In this document: piece after piece, positions 48,648 to 63,985 of the stretch
Position numbering within the stretch: position 1 is the first letter of the stretch
Layout of the letters: each line of letters opens with the position of its first letter
Source of the DNA: Polytrichum commune
Lineage: Eukaryota; Streptophyta; Polytrichopsida; Polytrichales; Polytrichaceae
Direction of reading: 5' to 3'
DNA: 64,000 nt
Assembly (NCBI GenBank): GCA_950295325.1
Contig: OX485803.1
Span: 44,345,554 to 44,409,553, forward strand
Notes under the pieces: generated by a model
The model's database searches: none
Told to the model about the DNA's origin: nothing
The model's input: only the letters and a program-made list of their open reading frames with translations
Program-made: the position numbers and the translations under genes

Positions 48648-48704
48648 AAAACTCCGTAATATCACGTGCACGTTGGTTGCCACAGGTGTGATACTACGGA
48701 GTTT
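48648..48704. repeat. 17-bp-arm inverted repeat upstream of the GH9 gene
   Basis: AAACTCCGTAATATCAC (48648-48664 region) and GTGATACTACGGAGTTT (48688-48704) pair with one mismatch. Related CCGTAATATCA strings occur at 48245, so this may be the end of a short element. It lies about 700 bp upstream of the endoglucanase ATG. Confidence 0.6.
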
Positions 48705-48928
48705 AGAGTGTACTTATTGTTGTATTCGGCCATAAAGAAAGCCCGCACCGAAGTCGGATAGAGCGAGCGGCCGAGTGCGGAGCGGCGGCGGCGGAAGTAC
48801 CACTGGTGGAATGCTGTTAATAGGCAACGAATCCGTGGAATCTTGGAGGATTCGGGACGCCTGGGCTAGTTTGGGCGCTACCGGTTCGTCGGATTGGATA
48901 GTGTTGGGGTCCCTGCAAATCAGCGGAC

Positions 48929-49168
48929 ATGGCGCGCCACGGAATAGGCGCTGCTGCCGCCGTGTTGGGCGTCACGGCGTTGGAGTTGTTTAGCAGTTTC
49001 CTTCATCGACCTCCAATCCTTCACGTGAGCCCTCACTATTCCCAAGCTTGTGTGTCTTCCATCGCTTGCATTGCCCAAGTTTGCAAGAATCGGATCAGCT
49101 CAGGCCACGGCGGTGCTAAGTTACTGCTCTTCTTCAGTCGGTGCCTGCATTGCCAATTTTGTTGCTGA
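48929..49168 (+). CDS. Possible small ORF or first exon, uncharacterised
   Basis: The frame starts with ATG in a good context (GGACATGGCG) and reads MARHGIGAAAAVLGVTALEL, a short hydrophobic start, within a GC-rich block. A good donor, CAC|GTGAGC, lies at about 49024, so the real coding part may be only about 32 codons followed by an intron. I recognise no family. It could equally be upstream leader sequence of the endoglucanase gene. Confidence 0.25.
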   Translation: MARHGIGAAAAVLGVTALELFSSFLHRPPILHVSPHYSQACVSSIACIAQVCKNRISSGHGGAKLLLFFSRCLHCQFCC

Positions 49169-49172
49169 AAAT

Positions 49173-49181
49173 CTATAAATA
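49173..49181 (+). promoter_or_regulatory. TATA box of the GH9 endoglucanase gene
   Basis: CTATAAATA lies 205-213 bp upstream of the GH9 ATG, with a plausible transcription start near 49205. It is the only well-placed canonical TATA in this leader. Confidence 0.55.
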
Positions 49182-49358
49182 CCCGTCGACACCAACGAAC
49201 TTACTGTGCGACGAAATTTGGAATGCAGGAAGGAGCGGGCGTTTGGAATTCAGGAATTGTAGTGGCGAGGGGGAGGATCTTGTTGGAGAAGGTTTGCAGT
49301 ATGGAGATGATGTTGGAGTGAAAGTTTTGCATCTGAGGTTTGATTCGATTTGATCTGA

Positions 49359-52992
<3,634 letters not shown>

Positions 52993-53104
52993 ATTGGTGG
53001 AAGAGGTTTAGTTCAAGGATTCGTTTGCAATTAATTTGATTGCGGTGTAAGGACTAGGGTTTGGCGCTTAGGATTTAAGTAGGTTGCTACGTCAGGCATG
53101 GTTG

Positions 53105-54950
53105 ACGAAAGAGACGAGGATTTGCATCCCTTGGATGAATGTGTATTCCGTCTCGAATTCTGTTATAGAGTTCTGAGCTGCTGGTAGGTGGCCGAACATG
53201 AGGATGAAGTTCATCCTTATTATAGAGTATTGGAAAGATAAGATAGATGGTCTCTCGCCCAAAAAGCTTAAGTTAGTTTTTGGGATGGAAGTTGGGCTCA
53301 TGTGTAACATTTGTTGCTTCAACATTGATGAAATTTTCTTTTGCGCTTACATTTTGCCTCGAGACCATTTCCATGTTGAAGATGGCTTCCAAATGTGTTT
53401 CACATAATGCGAAGAGTTGGAGTAGATTAGATGATAGACCTAAGTTAGCCTACATTTATGGCCGAAAATCAAGCAGGGATAAATGTCCCACATGATCGAA
53501 TGCTCTTATTAACTTTCCCCCTGATAAGTATGCAAGAAGAGGAAACTAGTGCACCGACAATTTAGAATTAAGTTACGATAAAATGTAGGAACACTATTTT
53601 CTTCCAACAGCTTGGTCCGGTGCACACTACTTCTAGGTATCCATGGGAAACATTATTTGAGCTTTGGTCTACATCATTACAAAATAATAATGTAGAAGTA
53701 ACAAGATAACACTCGTCCGATCTCATCCACTTAAGTATGTGGTTTGTTGTTTTTATTTATTTATTTTGTGCTATATAGGGGGTTGTTGTTCTAGGGGTGA
53801 GATTTGTAAAGGTTTTGAAACAAATTATTGGAAGCATAAATTTTTTTGACATATTTACCTCTCCCTGTTTTTGTACTCATTGATTTCAAATTACTTTGTC
53901 ATGAAAATGGAAATATTCTAGATTGAGAGGCCTTGGATTCAAAGACAACCGAAGTATGATTATAACATCATTTCATGTAGTATTAACCTAGTCCCAAAGG
54001 GCACCTTTTCCAAGTTTGAGAAAAATCCCATAAATTGGCCATCTTATTTGGGAGATCCATTAATTTACTCGGCATGCAAGCTCATGGATTTCAAATCAAA
54101 AGGAGCATAAAACCCACATCATTTAGAACTTATGAGGAAATTTTATTTATAGCAGAAGTTGAAACAAGCTTAAAAGGCCTCCTCCACTTTATTCTCCCTC
54201 ATGTCCTTCACCAGGATGCAGAGAGGGACAATAAAGGACCCAAAGGAATTGGAAGATATATCCATGTTGGCAACGCCAACACCAAGCTCCGCTCCCTGAT
54301 CTCCCTCACTAGGATCTCAGAACAACAAAAGAGGGAGTTTTCCATCCCTACAAAGATTATATAACTACATGCCACCCCCAAGACAACACCAACATCCCCT
54401 TGCCTTTCATTTCTTGCTCCCATCCCTAGCAACCATTTGGCAATCTTTCTTGACAAAGCCCATCAACCTATTCCTGCCCATTGCTGGCCAATGTGAGGAT
54501 TGCATGTTTTACTTAATACAACATGGTATTTTTGGCTATTCACCATGCCAACGCACTACTTATATGTGTGACTACTAAATAATGCTATGAGGGAGATTGT
54601 TGGATACATAGTGAAAGATAAAATTTGCTGGTAAGTTAAGAGTACCATTGAGGGGACGAGGACAAACAACAATTCTCCTTATTTATGGTTAATATGTTTT
54701 AAATTGGATCACATTGGTCAAAAGTCAGGTCGACGATTCTAAAATACTTGAAGATATAGGAGTTCCGGACTTGGACTAAGTGCATTATTGGTTTGGGCAC
54801 AAGAGAATTATCCCTCTGAGTGACGGTGCCACCTGCCATAGATCGATTGGCTAGAACACATGCAAAAGCTGATGTGGCATGAGCAGAAATTCAGTTTCGA
54901 CATGCAAATTGCTTAGTAAACTGTTAAGGGTATATCTATAAAACTTAAAA
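53105..54950. other. Intergenic region downstream of GH9
   Basis: Probable GH9 3' UTR, then AT-rich DNA. The frame at 54035-54364 is unrecognised. No repeat or gene is supported. Confidence 0.45.
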
Positions 54951-54999
54951 TCGTAGGGTTTTCAAGTTGGCGAGGCTCAAGCCATTTTGCCGTTAAGTT

Positions 55000-55253
55000 A
55001 TTGGGGAACATATTGTGAACGCGAAGGGAACGTATTGGCGGGAGAAAGCTCGAGCTACGCTTCTCGTGTGCTTCTCTTTCGTTTTGTTCTCGCCGATCGC
55101 CATCTGAATTGCCCAAAACTCGTCGTCCAATGCAACGTCTCCGCCCATTCTTCGCACTCTTCGCGAAGCGGGTCACATTGTGACCTTGGAACTTGCTGAT
55201 TCGGCTCTAAATCAAGAAAATTACCCGCCATTTGGATCACAGTTGCGTCTGAG
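55000..55253 (+). promoter_or_regulatory. Probable 5' UTR exon of the SNI1-like gene
   Basis: A GC-rich block ends in a consensus donor, GAG|GTAAGT, at 55253. The matching acceptor TTCGCAG at 55780-55786 lies 33 bp upstream of the SNI1-like ATG, so a 533-bp 5' UTR intron is likely. One frame in the block reads ILRTLREAGHIVTLELADSA, which may be an old coding remnant. Transcription is inferred. Confidence 0.4.
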
Positions 55254-55437
55254 GTAAGTAAGGAATTCAGTCATCCGCTGGTGTCTTAGGTTTTGTGTTG
55301 GGATCTTTCTTGCGAAAGAATTATCTCGAAAAATTCTTCTAAGAATAATAAGCGGAGGCATTATAGAAGTACCTAATGAGCAATTTGGACTATAAAAAAT
55401 CGCTTCTGTGTTGAAGAATCGAGCGATGCTTTGGCAC

Positions 55438-55780
55438 CGGCAACCATGCCTAACATACATACATACAACCTAAACCCTGAGCGCCAAACCCTAGTTACAC
55501 CGCAATCAAACAATTGCAAACGAATCTTTGAACCTCTCCACCAATTTATGCATAGGTGTATGATCGCACATAAATCTGTGCTTTGCTGGACAGAAAGATT
55601 TATGCAAATTCCACTCTCTCCCGGCTTTAGCAATTTCACGGTTGCAGGGAGTGTGTAGACGTTGCCATTTCCTCGCACTTTTTCAAGCTGCTAGAGCTGG
55701 GAGTAGATTCGGTGCACCACTAAGTGGGCGGCCTTGGTGTTTTGTTGGAGATGTTGGTGATCTTTCCGAAGATGTTATGT
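55438..55780 (-). pseudogene. Antisense fragment of the GH9 CBM49 exon and 3' UTR
   Basis: The reverse complement matches 52770-53105 of the endoglucanase gene almost continuously. Shared strings include AAAGATCACCAACATCTCCA, GTGCGAGGAAATGG, CACAGAT(A/T)TATGTGCGATC and CACCTATG(T/C)ATAAATTGG. The coding frame is broken after the LLKPGES segment, and no upstream GH9 exons are present, so it is a non-functional partial duplicate. It lies inside the probable 5' UTR intron of the SNI1-like gene, in the opposite orientation to that gene and to its parent. Confidence 0.88.
55496..55503. promoter_or_regulatory. Telo-box within the antisense GH9 fragment
   Basis: AAACCCTA lies about 320 bp upstream of the SNI1-like ATG. 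The same string exists in reverse in the GH9 3' UTR (near 53055), so it arrived with the duplicated fragment. Function is speculative. Confidence 0.35.
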
Positions 55781-55819
55781 TCGCAGGACTTATATTTGAC
55801 GTCACCCGAGAGCGTCGAC

Positions 55820-58800
55820 ATGCCGCCAAAGAAGCAGAAGCTTAACGAAGTCGAGGCTCCTGTTGCAAAATGTACAACACAGCATCGCAGTACCAGGGTA
55901 CATTTTGCCTACAGCACCAACTCAGATATAAATCTAATGAAGAACTTTAGTTTTTCCAACCATTCATATTTTTTGGACTTGGATCCAGGAAAATACGTCC
56001 AATCATATACTTACACTTTCCTTTGACTTGGTCCTTGCACGTTTGACTAGATTTGTGCAAGTACATTTTCTTTCTTGAACTTGACGTGCCCTTCTATTTA
56101 TATCTCACAATTTGAATCTATCATGTGATTTGCAGCGTTCTACAAGGAACGCAGCTCAACTGCCTCCCCCCATCCAGGTATGCTTCAACTACACTCTTAC
56201 GTCTTATGGGAATCCAATATCCATGAGTCATTCATATAGACTAAGTTAAGATACCAAAGCATGTCCAGCGGATGAAATGTGAATCTCTTTATCTGAGATT
56301 TGAATGCAATTAAAAGTTAATCTGCTGGATCCTTGTTGTGGGGTGGTAGCATCCACGTGGCTGTCACGACCTTGCCATTTCCTCATGAAGCTTTCTTTCT
56401 GCCAAATCTCAAGTTCTTGCAAGGATTGTGTGAATATTATGACTCCTTAACCTTGTTATACTTGCCCTAGACAACTGAGGTCGAGGACCATGCGGTGGGT
56501 GTGCAAATTGCTATTTGGTTAGCTCTATTGAGCACTGATTTCTTGTAGGTAGTCTATTTCATTCTATTGGCATCGTCATTTCATTTGTTGTCTTGGAAAA
56601 ACTGGACTATTGCTAATAGCATACCTGATGATTGGAATGAATGTTGATTGTGCAATCTTCTGAATTTGACTTTTTGGACAGGTTTGCATTATACTATCAC
56701 TTTTCTTTGACCTAAAAGGTTGGATGTGATGTTTTTATCCATAGATTACAAAAAGAAAGGAAAGCCAGGAAGTTGGGAACTCATCTGTTAGATGGAGGGA
56801 TGAAGAAGCTGGAAAGGAGCGTAGGCAAATGGGAGCCTCTGTCGCGACCAACATTCTTGCTCTTGCTGATACTCTTGGTGTTAAGGAAGGGTCTCATGTT
56901 GATGCTGACCGTAAGACTGCTATACCCTCTGGCTGATTATGATGATATTGGTGAGATGTTTTAGTTCAAGGAGTCTGTTTTGAGCCTAATTCATGGTGAA
57001 TTTGTGCAGAGTTGCTGTTTTTGGACACAGTTCGGGTGATGGCCATCACTCCAGAGATTGCTATGGTTCCTGCGAAGTATGTCATCTTTTGCCATCCCCT
57101 TTTGTCCATCTATTGGAGGTTCTTGCTTTGTCTACTGAAACGTTCATGCTTTTCTATTGTGGGCGAAGCTGAAGAGGAAATTTTGGATCATACTAGTTTA
57201 TGAACATACTATTATTGACTTGCCCCTTCTTTTGAGGTAAATTCTTTTGTCTCTTAACAATGCACTAGAAGTACAGCTTATTATGACAGGGAGGATAGGT
57301 TTCTACACCCCGGAAACTAGGGTTTGACATCTTTGGCACAAGAACTTCACTCTTTACTTCAATTATGTGGTAACCTCTAATTCTAAAATGCAACAGCTTT
57401 GAAATTAGTTTGGTGCACTCTAATTCTTGAGGGCAGCATCAATTAGGTGGCCAGTAATGTGTATTATAACTTTATTATGTTTGTCATGGCGCAGGTGCAC
57501 TGAATACCTTTAAATTGTGAGGGATTAATGATGTGAAAGTAGTGGTCATGTGATTGTAGAGATGTGTATGAGAAGATCCTTTCAGGAATACAGCAGACAA
57601 AGTCATTGCAAGTGATAATGGCCAGTTTTCGATTGCTCCATGACCTTGACCTGGTTAGTTATTCCTTTTAATATATAGGCCGAGCAAAATACTATTTGCA
57701 TTTAGAGGTCCTTGCCAGTGTAATGTCAACCTAGAACCAGAATAGGCATTAATAGTGTTGCCTTTTGGTTCGTTAACTTGCCAAGGATTTCCTTGTTTTC
57801 CTTGTTGCTTTGTTCCAGGCTCAGAATTGTTTCGTTGCCTTGTTTTTGTGGCAGCGTCATCCGCAGGTTACAGTGACATCAAGTGGAACTGGGTTAGGGA
57901 AGGCATTTGACTTGATGGATAATAAGGTTGGACAGATTCCTCACCATATTTGAGTACCTTGTTTAGAGCAATAATGAGCTGCTGTTACGAAGAATGAGTG
58001 GGACCTCATGTTGCCATGCATAATGAGCAGAGTCTCACTTGTTAATGGACCCTGATCAAGAGTGCAGTCCTTATGTTTAGATTCACTCTCAAATTTTGTC
58101 GTGGGAATGCTAGGAACATGTCTGGTCACCCTTTGAACGCAACCTTCAACAAGCTGAGGAAGCAGGATCGTCAAGAAAGCCCGTCAAAGTTCCCGTGGTA
58201 AGTAGTATTCTGTGCAAGTATCTCTTTGTAATAAATATGTATTCCATGTTTCTTGTTCTGACTTTTGATGTGGCCCTAATGTGGATCTGGACAGGATCTG
58301 TTCATGCTGCTGGATTGTATTGCTAACAATATGAAAGGAGGGCCCAAGTCAAAACTTATGAAGATGAAACTGAAGCACAAGACTGCCAAAAATGAAGACC
58401 CTCTGATTGTAAGCTTTACTTGATTTACTACTAAAACAATAATTGCTCTACAGTTGGGTTCAATCTGAACTTTTACTCTACAGTAATTTTGCCTCGAATA
58501 AGAAGTATAGATGCTTGGCTTGTCAATGTTGAAATGTCAATTAATGTTTCCTCCCTATTGAGTTATGCATAGTTTGTCTAAGGTGTTCTGTGTGTGTTTT
58601 TTGGCAGAGACTAGTGCAACTTTTAATGTTCCAGTGGTTGGTCAGCCTTCTCAAATCTGACTTTCAAGCACGACAAAGGGTGTGTCAAGGTATTGCACAC
58701 ATATTTTCAGCCCTATATTACAAGGGTAGATCTACTCAGGAGGAACACTATGCATTGGCTTTTAGATCAGTTGGGTGTGATCAGAATTATTGGCACCTCA

Positions 58801-61084
58801 AACCTGTGGATCTTCATTTGAACATCTGCATGTGGTGTATCTGTTTCACTCAGTTGACCTTGTTTACCAATCAATATGACTCGATGCTTAAAGAGTTGAG
58901 CTCTTGTGTTACAAGTAGCTAGAAGTTTGTGTCTAAGCATATTTCATATACAATATCATGGTCTTCAGCATCTGCAATTTTTGATGTCAGCATTTTGTTA
59001 AATTGATTCAATGAAATGTTTTTTATCTTGTATCTTCATGTTTATTATGGCTGGACTTGCATAGTGTTTGTGGAGTTGTTCTCATCATGTTTTTTTGAAA
59101 TTTACAGGCAACCCTGAGAAACTGCATTTTGTGAATGAATCCATCATACGGCGACTTTTGCTGGTGCGTACAATGCCCGAATAAGTAGTGTCTGGCATAC
59201 AAGGCTGCTTGCGCTTGATGATGTACAGTAAATTTTATGCATTCCTGAAATTTTGTAGTTGGTGTTTTAATATCATATATTTTCTTGGTCAGGGGCCATA
59301 TAATGGGAATATCAAGCAACTGTTTTCAATATTGTTGGATATAGTTGCAAGCCTTGATACTGATGAGAAGCAAGAAGAGTCAGAAGATGATGACATGGAG
59401 ACTGAAGATTCAGATGAGGATCTGAAACCAAGTGTTGTGGATAATCAAACTACATCAACAGAAAGTGACTCAACTATATGCAGCCCAACCTTCTTTGTGG
59501 CCGAAACTGAGTTTGTTCATTTAGCTACTACCCTCCTATCCATGGTAAGAATGAAGTACTCTCTCAAAATGCGTAAGGGCTTGAACTTAACTCTATCGGA
59601 TCTGCAGCATGCTCTGTTTGTTCTGCATGTCTTAAGCATAATCCTCATATGCATGTGTAATTTTTGGCATCAGATTTTGGAATTGGATAACTTCAGAGAC
59701 ACAAATGACAGAAAAATGGGAGTAGCACGGAGGAGTAATTCACTGTAAGTATCTTTGTATCCCATTTGGCTATCAGCCTCAGAAGTGATTTGAGATTACA
59801 TGCTAAAGCTGCAATTTCTCTGTTGCAGATGTATCCCTTGGTAAATTACTTTCAGTGCAATTTTTTGTATGAGATACTTCAAATATTTGAAAGCTACAAA
59901 ACAGGCTGTTGATTTGTCAACAACTATGCATATCACTGTTCAATAGAATAGAATCTTAGGATCTTCATGAGATTGAAAGGGCCTTGTGCAGACTTACCTT
60001 ACACTGAAATCCCTTTCGAATCTAAAGAAGTATATCATGGCCTTGGTGATAAACATCACATGCCATGGTTATCTTAGTGATGTCTTGAGTCTCATTGCTC
60101 CAGTGAGTTATCCTCAGAAGTCAATGGACCTAGAATTCGTCACGAGCTTGTAGCTTATAATCAATATGAATGTTCTTTGCTTCTGCCTAACTTCAAGAAT
60201 GGCCTGTCGTGAAGCCTGCACTGTCATGTATATTGTCATTTTCAGAATGGCTGTCTAGGAACCTGTGCTACAGTTTGATTACATTCTGGTGATGGCTTAC
60301 TCCCCGGTTAAGGTCGGGGTATGATCTTCAGCTTCAATATGAAGTGACAATCTATTGATATCCTTGATCTTGATCATATTTGCAACAGTGGGAGTCTCGT
60401 GGAAAGTTTGATGGATGCACTGCAGTACCAGAAAGAATATTTAAGCCCATTATTACAGGTCCTCACTGTACTCCATAAGTCCAATTTGCACTTTTTTCGA
60501 CAGAGATCTTTGTTTTGTCTTATTTGGAACTTCATGCAATCTTTTGCTTGGTAAGGTAGATTGACAGTAATATTGTGATTTCTCATACAGGCTTTGGATA
60601 ATCCACACCTCAAAATGAAGATCATCCTTACGTTCTTTGTCAATCATGCTCCTCAGGTATATTCTAGGCAATTACCTAACATTTCTCAGTATATCGTCCA
60701 AGAAGAAAATTTGTTATGAACTTTATCTGCCCTTTGACTCGGAGCTGAATTACTTTGTGGTTTTCCAGGCAATGAAAGAAGATCTTCAACTTATTCAAAG
60801 CCCCAAAGAGTTGTTTGACTGCATCGCCAATGCCAAAAAACATAACAATGTGTGCATAAAATTTTCCCCAATTGAACTGCAAATCTTGCTTGTAAATGCA
60901 TTTCAGGTATAGTATTTACATCCACCATTTCTTACTACAAAATTTGGGACATTGTGTTATTTTGTTTCAGTATGTTGTGCATGTCAGACACAACCTTAAT
61001 GAAAGGTTTTTGATGATTTGCTCTACCTGGGGTGGGCATGAGAATCCAGGTACATCTAGAATTGCACAGAGCAGAGCACAATGA
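55820..61084 (+). CDS. SNI1: SNI1-like protein (SMC5/6 complex subunit), about 16 exons
   Basis: Arabidopsis SNI1 is a nuclear SMC5/6-associated protein in DNA damage response and represses systemic acquired resistance. Exons: 55820-55897, 56136-56177, 56745-56910, 57010-57076, 57560-57653, 57855-57926, 58114-58197, 58295-58408, 58608-58689, 59108-59163, 59293-59544, 59674-59744, 60389-60458, 60592-60657, 60769-60906 and 60971-61084. All phases fit and give about 521 residues. Family-like segments in order are LLFLDTVRVMAITPE, VYEKILSGIQQTKSLQVIMA then SFRLLHDLDL, VWSPFE, LVQLLMFQWLVSLL and NESIIRRLLLGPYNGNIKQL. The N-terminus MPPKKQK may be a nuclear signal. An acidic insert (EESEDDDMETEDSDED) occupies exon 11. 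The 3' end is uncertain: an acidic frame continues at about 61076-61172 and ends in a donor, but joining it needs a 30-bp intron or a frameshift. Identification rests on motif order recalled by eye and is moderate. Confidence 0.6.
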
Positions 61085-61249
61085 AGATGATGATATATTG
61101 AAGAAAGCATCTATACTGGATGTTTGCAAATCGTTTCAAGCAGCCCTTTCCAACATGTCGGGAAAATCAAGGTACATAGATATGCATTCACTTAATCCAG
61201 TTGGTTTGTATCTAATTGTAGTCTCTACAATACTAGTATGGTAAATTGG

Positions 61250-63600
61250 ACAGTTGCAATTTGCATGTTGTGATCTTTGATTCTATTATTAGAATGGAAC
61301 CAAGCTCTAGGAAAGGTTTCTGACCAGCCATTCTGAAAAAGACAGTATATTGAGTGCCTCTATAAGAATAACTTGCAAATTGACTGGTTATACCCACATG
61401 AAATTGTTAAAAGTGCTGAAAGGGCACATGCATAGGTTAATGATAGGCCTTAATGACATGCCTTAATGATATGCAATTCTTGAAACTGGAAGATCAAAAC
61501 TGGAATCTCCATATTGATTACAATGACTACTACATAATGACTTCACTGCTGTAGACAATTCATAGGTTTGGAAGGGCTTTTAGAGCTGCCCTCCTCTATA
61601 CTTAATAAGGGAGAGTGTTTTGGTTTTGAGTTCAGTATTATCAATATTTTGGCATGGCCCTAGTGTGTTAACACACTTTTTTTTTTCTTGCAGGGGTAAA
61701 TTTGTGCTTCAGAAATCAACACAATGTATTCTTGTGATAGTTGATCTCCTCTCAAAATCATAGTATACATTTTATCTCTTGTAGTATTCATCAGTCAGAA
61801 TATTTTTTTGTGAATTTGGGAATGAAGAGCTGCTCAAGGGGTCCTGAGATTCTCAAAGGAGATGTCAGAGCTCATACTTCTTGAAGCGTGTAGTTGCCCA
61901 CAAATGTTGCAGGAATACTGGGCATGGCACTTTTTTCCTTAGAATCCCCCAACTTGGCAACATTGTGGACCATGTCTTGCCTGTTTTCTTCTTCAGCCTT
62001 GTGTACAAAATGTACATCACAATGAAACATGTTAAACTTATATGTGGATGTTATGTTGCCCTCCATCTTGGCTCATCAGCTGCCAAGCTTTTGGAATATG
62101 ACATGGGTATTACTGACTTTCCAGGGTCATTTTGAAACTAAGATAAAAATATTTATGCTATTTAGAATTATACGAATCTGAAATTAGACTTTGCCTAGGT
62201 AGGATGGTACCTTTTAATTAGAGATGTTGTTTCCAACAAGTAGCGTAAGTTGAGGCACTAGATTTTTATAAGCTTTGTCACCCCTCCCTTTTGGTACATT
62301 ATCCTCTATACATAGCTTGCCAACTGCTAGAATTTCGAACATCCCTTGGGAACTGCTTGGGAACTTCACTTACCATTGGGAACTTACTGAGAATTAGGGT
62401 TACTAGTGCAGAATGGACATGGTTAAGGTGAGAGTGGCCTCCTGCTTAGTATGTTGTTAAATGTCATGCATCATTGTTGTCTAGTTTCTTATTAGAGAAC
62501 TCTTTATATATTAGTGTTAATGTTATTATTAGGTTTCAAAAGCTAGTAGGGAATTTAGATAAGATGACAGTTGCTAACTTGGATAGGCAACACGGGAGAT
62601 CTTTGGACTCCTATTTCAAGAGTTCTTGAAAATATTTGTATTTGTTTGGAATTATAAGTTATTATTTATCATCAATATTGTTTAAACTTGTTGTTTATAT
62701 ATTTTAAGCTCGTATTACTTAAGTTTTCGTATTCCCTCGATAATACGATAACTTTATGCCACTTGTCATATTAATGAGAAGACGACACCTCGATAGTACG
62801 ACTTTTTTGGTGTTTCCCAAACGTGTCATACTGAAGAGGGAGAACAGTAGATAACTCAAGCATCAAGCCTTTACTGGCACTACCTAAGGTGTCTCAAGTT
62901 CAGTTCCTCATATCTTATGTATGCATTGTGCATGTATTTGTATGACATGAGGAATAACAATTTATTTATATTCAAAAAACCGTAGTCACATTTAATATCC
63001 TTTACGAGCTCCAAAGAATATGAGGAAAGTGGTTTCGGCCTCAATTTGGATTTGCTAACCATCTCGTGCTGATGTGTGTTTCATATCCTAGGAGCAGTGG
63101 TCTTAATTCTAGTACTTTCTGGAGATGAGATGATCACCAACCCCAAGGAGCACGGCTAGGGACAAATAGTGTTGCACTTTCACTCCCACCAATAAGGGTA
63201 TCAACGTAATCAGTTATTGGGCCTGTAACAACACTAATCATAAAATGCACACAATTTGCAATGAAAACTTATTCTGCTTCAACCTTTTTATATGGTAGGG
63301 TAATTTCATGAGTAAGGGGTTGGGGGTTGATGCTTTATTTCAGATGTGGTAGTAGTTGAGATTTGAGAAATAAAATTTTTTCCATTGGAGAATTGCATCA
63401 TCCGAATCCCCAAGTTCTAAGGGGAAATAATACTCTCCCATACCAATTGACAAAGGTTTATCCTAATGACTATGACTTCTCACATTGTTCATATGTTTAC
63501 TAAGTAAGTCCTTGGATTTTGAATTGAAATTGTCTGAAGAAAATTTTGTGCCATCATCTTGAGTTTCCCCTTAATAATGTGTAGGGAGCAATCGTGAACC
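61250..63600. other. Region downstream of SNI1-like gene, no gene seen
   Basis: AT-rich. The frame at 61881-62135 and its opposite at 61872-62066 are unrecognised. A fragment of the dispersed repeat (GCTCC(A/G)AA(G)AATATGAGGAAAG... family right half) lies at about 62930-63110. Further SNI1-like exons beyond 61200 cannot be excluded. Confidence 0.4.
62930..63110 (+). repeat. Dispersed repeat, right-half fragment
   Basis: The blocks ATGAGGAAAG(T/C)GG, GCCTCAATTTGGA and TTCATATC(C/T)T(A/G)GGAG match 9295-9380 in the same order. Confidence 0.55.
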
Positions 63601-63639
63601 TATTTTATATGATCCCCGTCCTAAGGTTAAAGTCATTTT

Positions 63640-63985
63640 CCCTCAATCTTCTTTGGCTTGGGAAAAGATTAACCATGGATGCCCTAGGATTTCATGAATA
63701 GGTTGTATTGCATCGACATAGTTATAGATAATAAAATAGAATCTATATTCTTTTATGGCAATTATTATTAACACTTGTGGTAACTCCCCTCAAGGCTTAG
63801 TGCGGGTGTGATATGCCATTTTGAGAAAAAGAATAGAGGTTCATACCTGAGTGATTATACCTAGTTCATTTAAGGTTTCCACACTCATTAGGTTAACACT
63901 AGACCCTGTATCAACTTGAAAACTCAATATTAAAACACTATCAATAATAAAATCCACTATTGGGGCACCTGGGTATTTACTTAGG
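63640..63985 (-). pseudogene. Ty3/gypsy retrotransposon protease remnant
   Basis: On the minus strand one frame reads FQVDTGSSVNLMSVETLNEL near 63960-63860, the retropepsin active site (DTGSS followed by VN(L/I)M) of plant Ty3/gypsy pol. Further along, EILGHPWLI near 63675 matches the family's LGRPWL motif. Stops and frame changes lie between (including after TQV), so it is decayed. The element probably continues beyond the right edge of the window. Confidence 0.65.

Noticed and set aside
55373-55678. 101-codon minus-strand frame containing LPATVKLLKPGES as a separate gene
   Set aside because: It is the broken antisense duplicate of the GH9 CBM49 end, out of frame after that segment and lacking any upstream exons.
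61872-62135. Opposing frames of 64 and 84 codons as small genes
   Set aside because: They overlap on both strands, have no family features and no splice context; more likely transposon debris.
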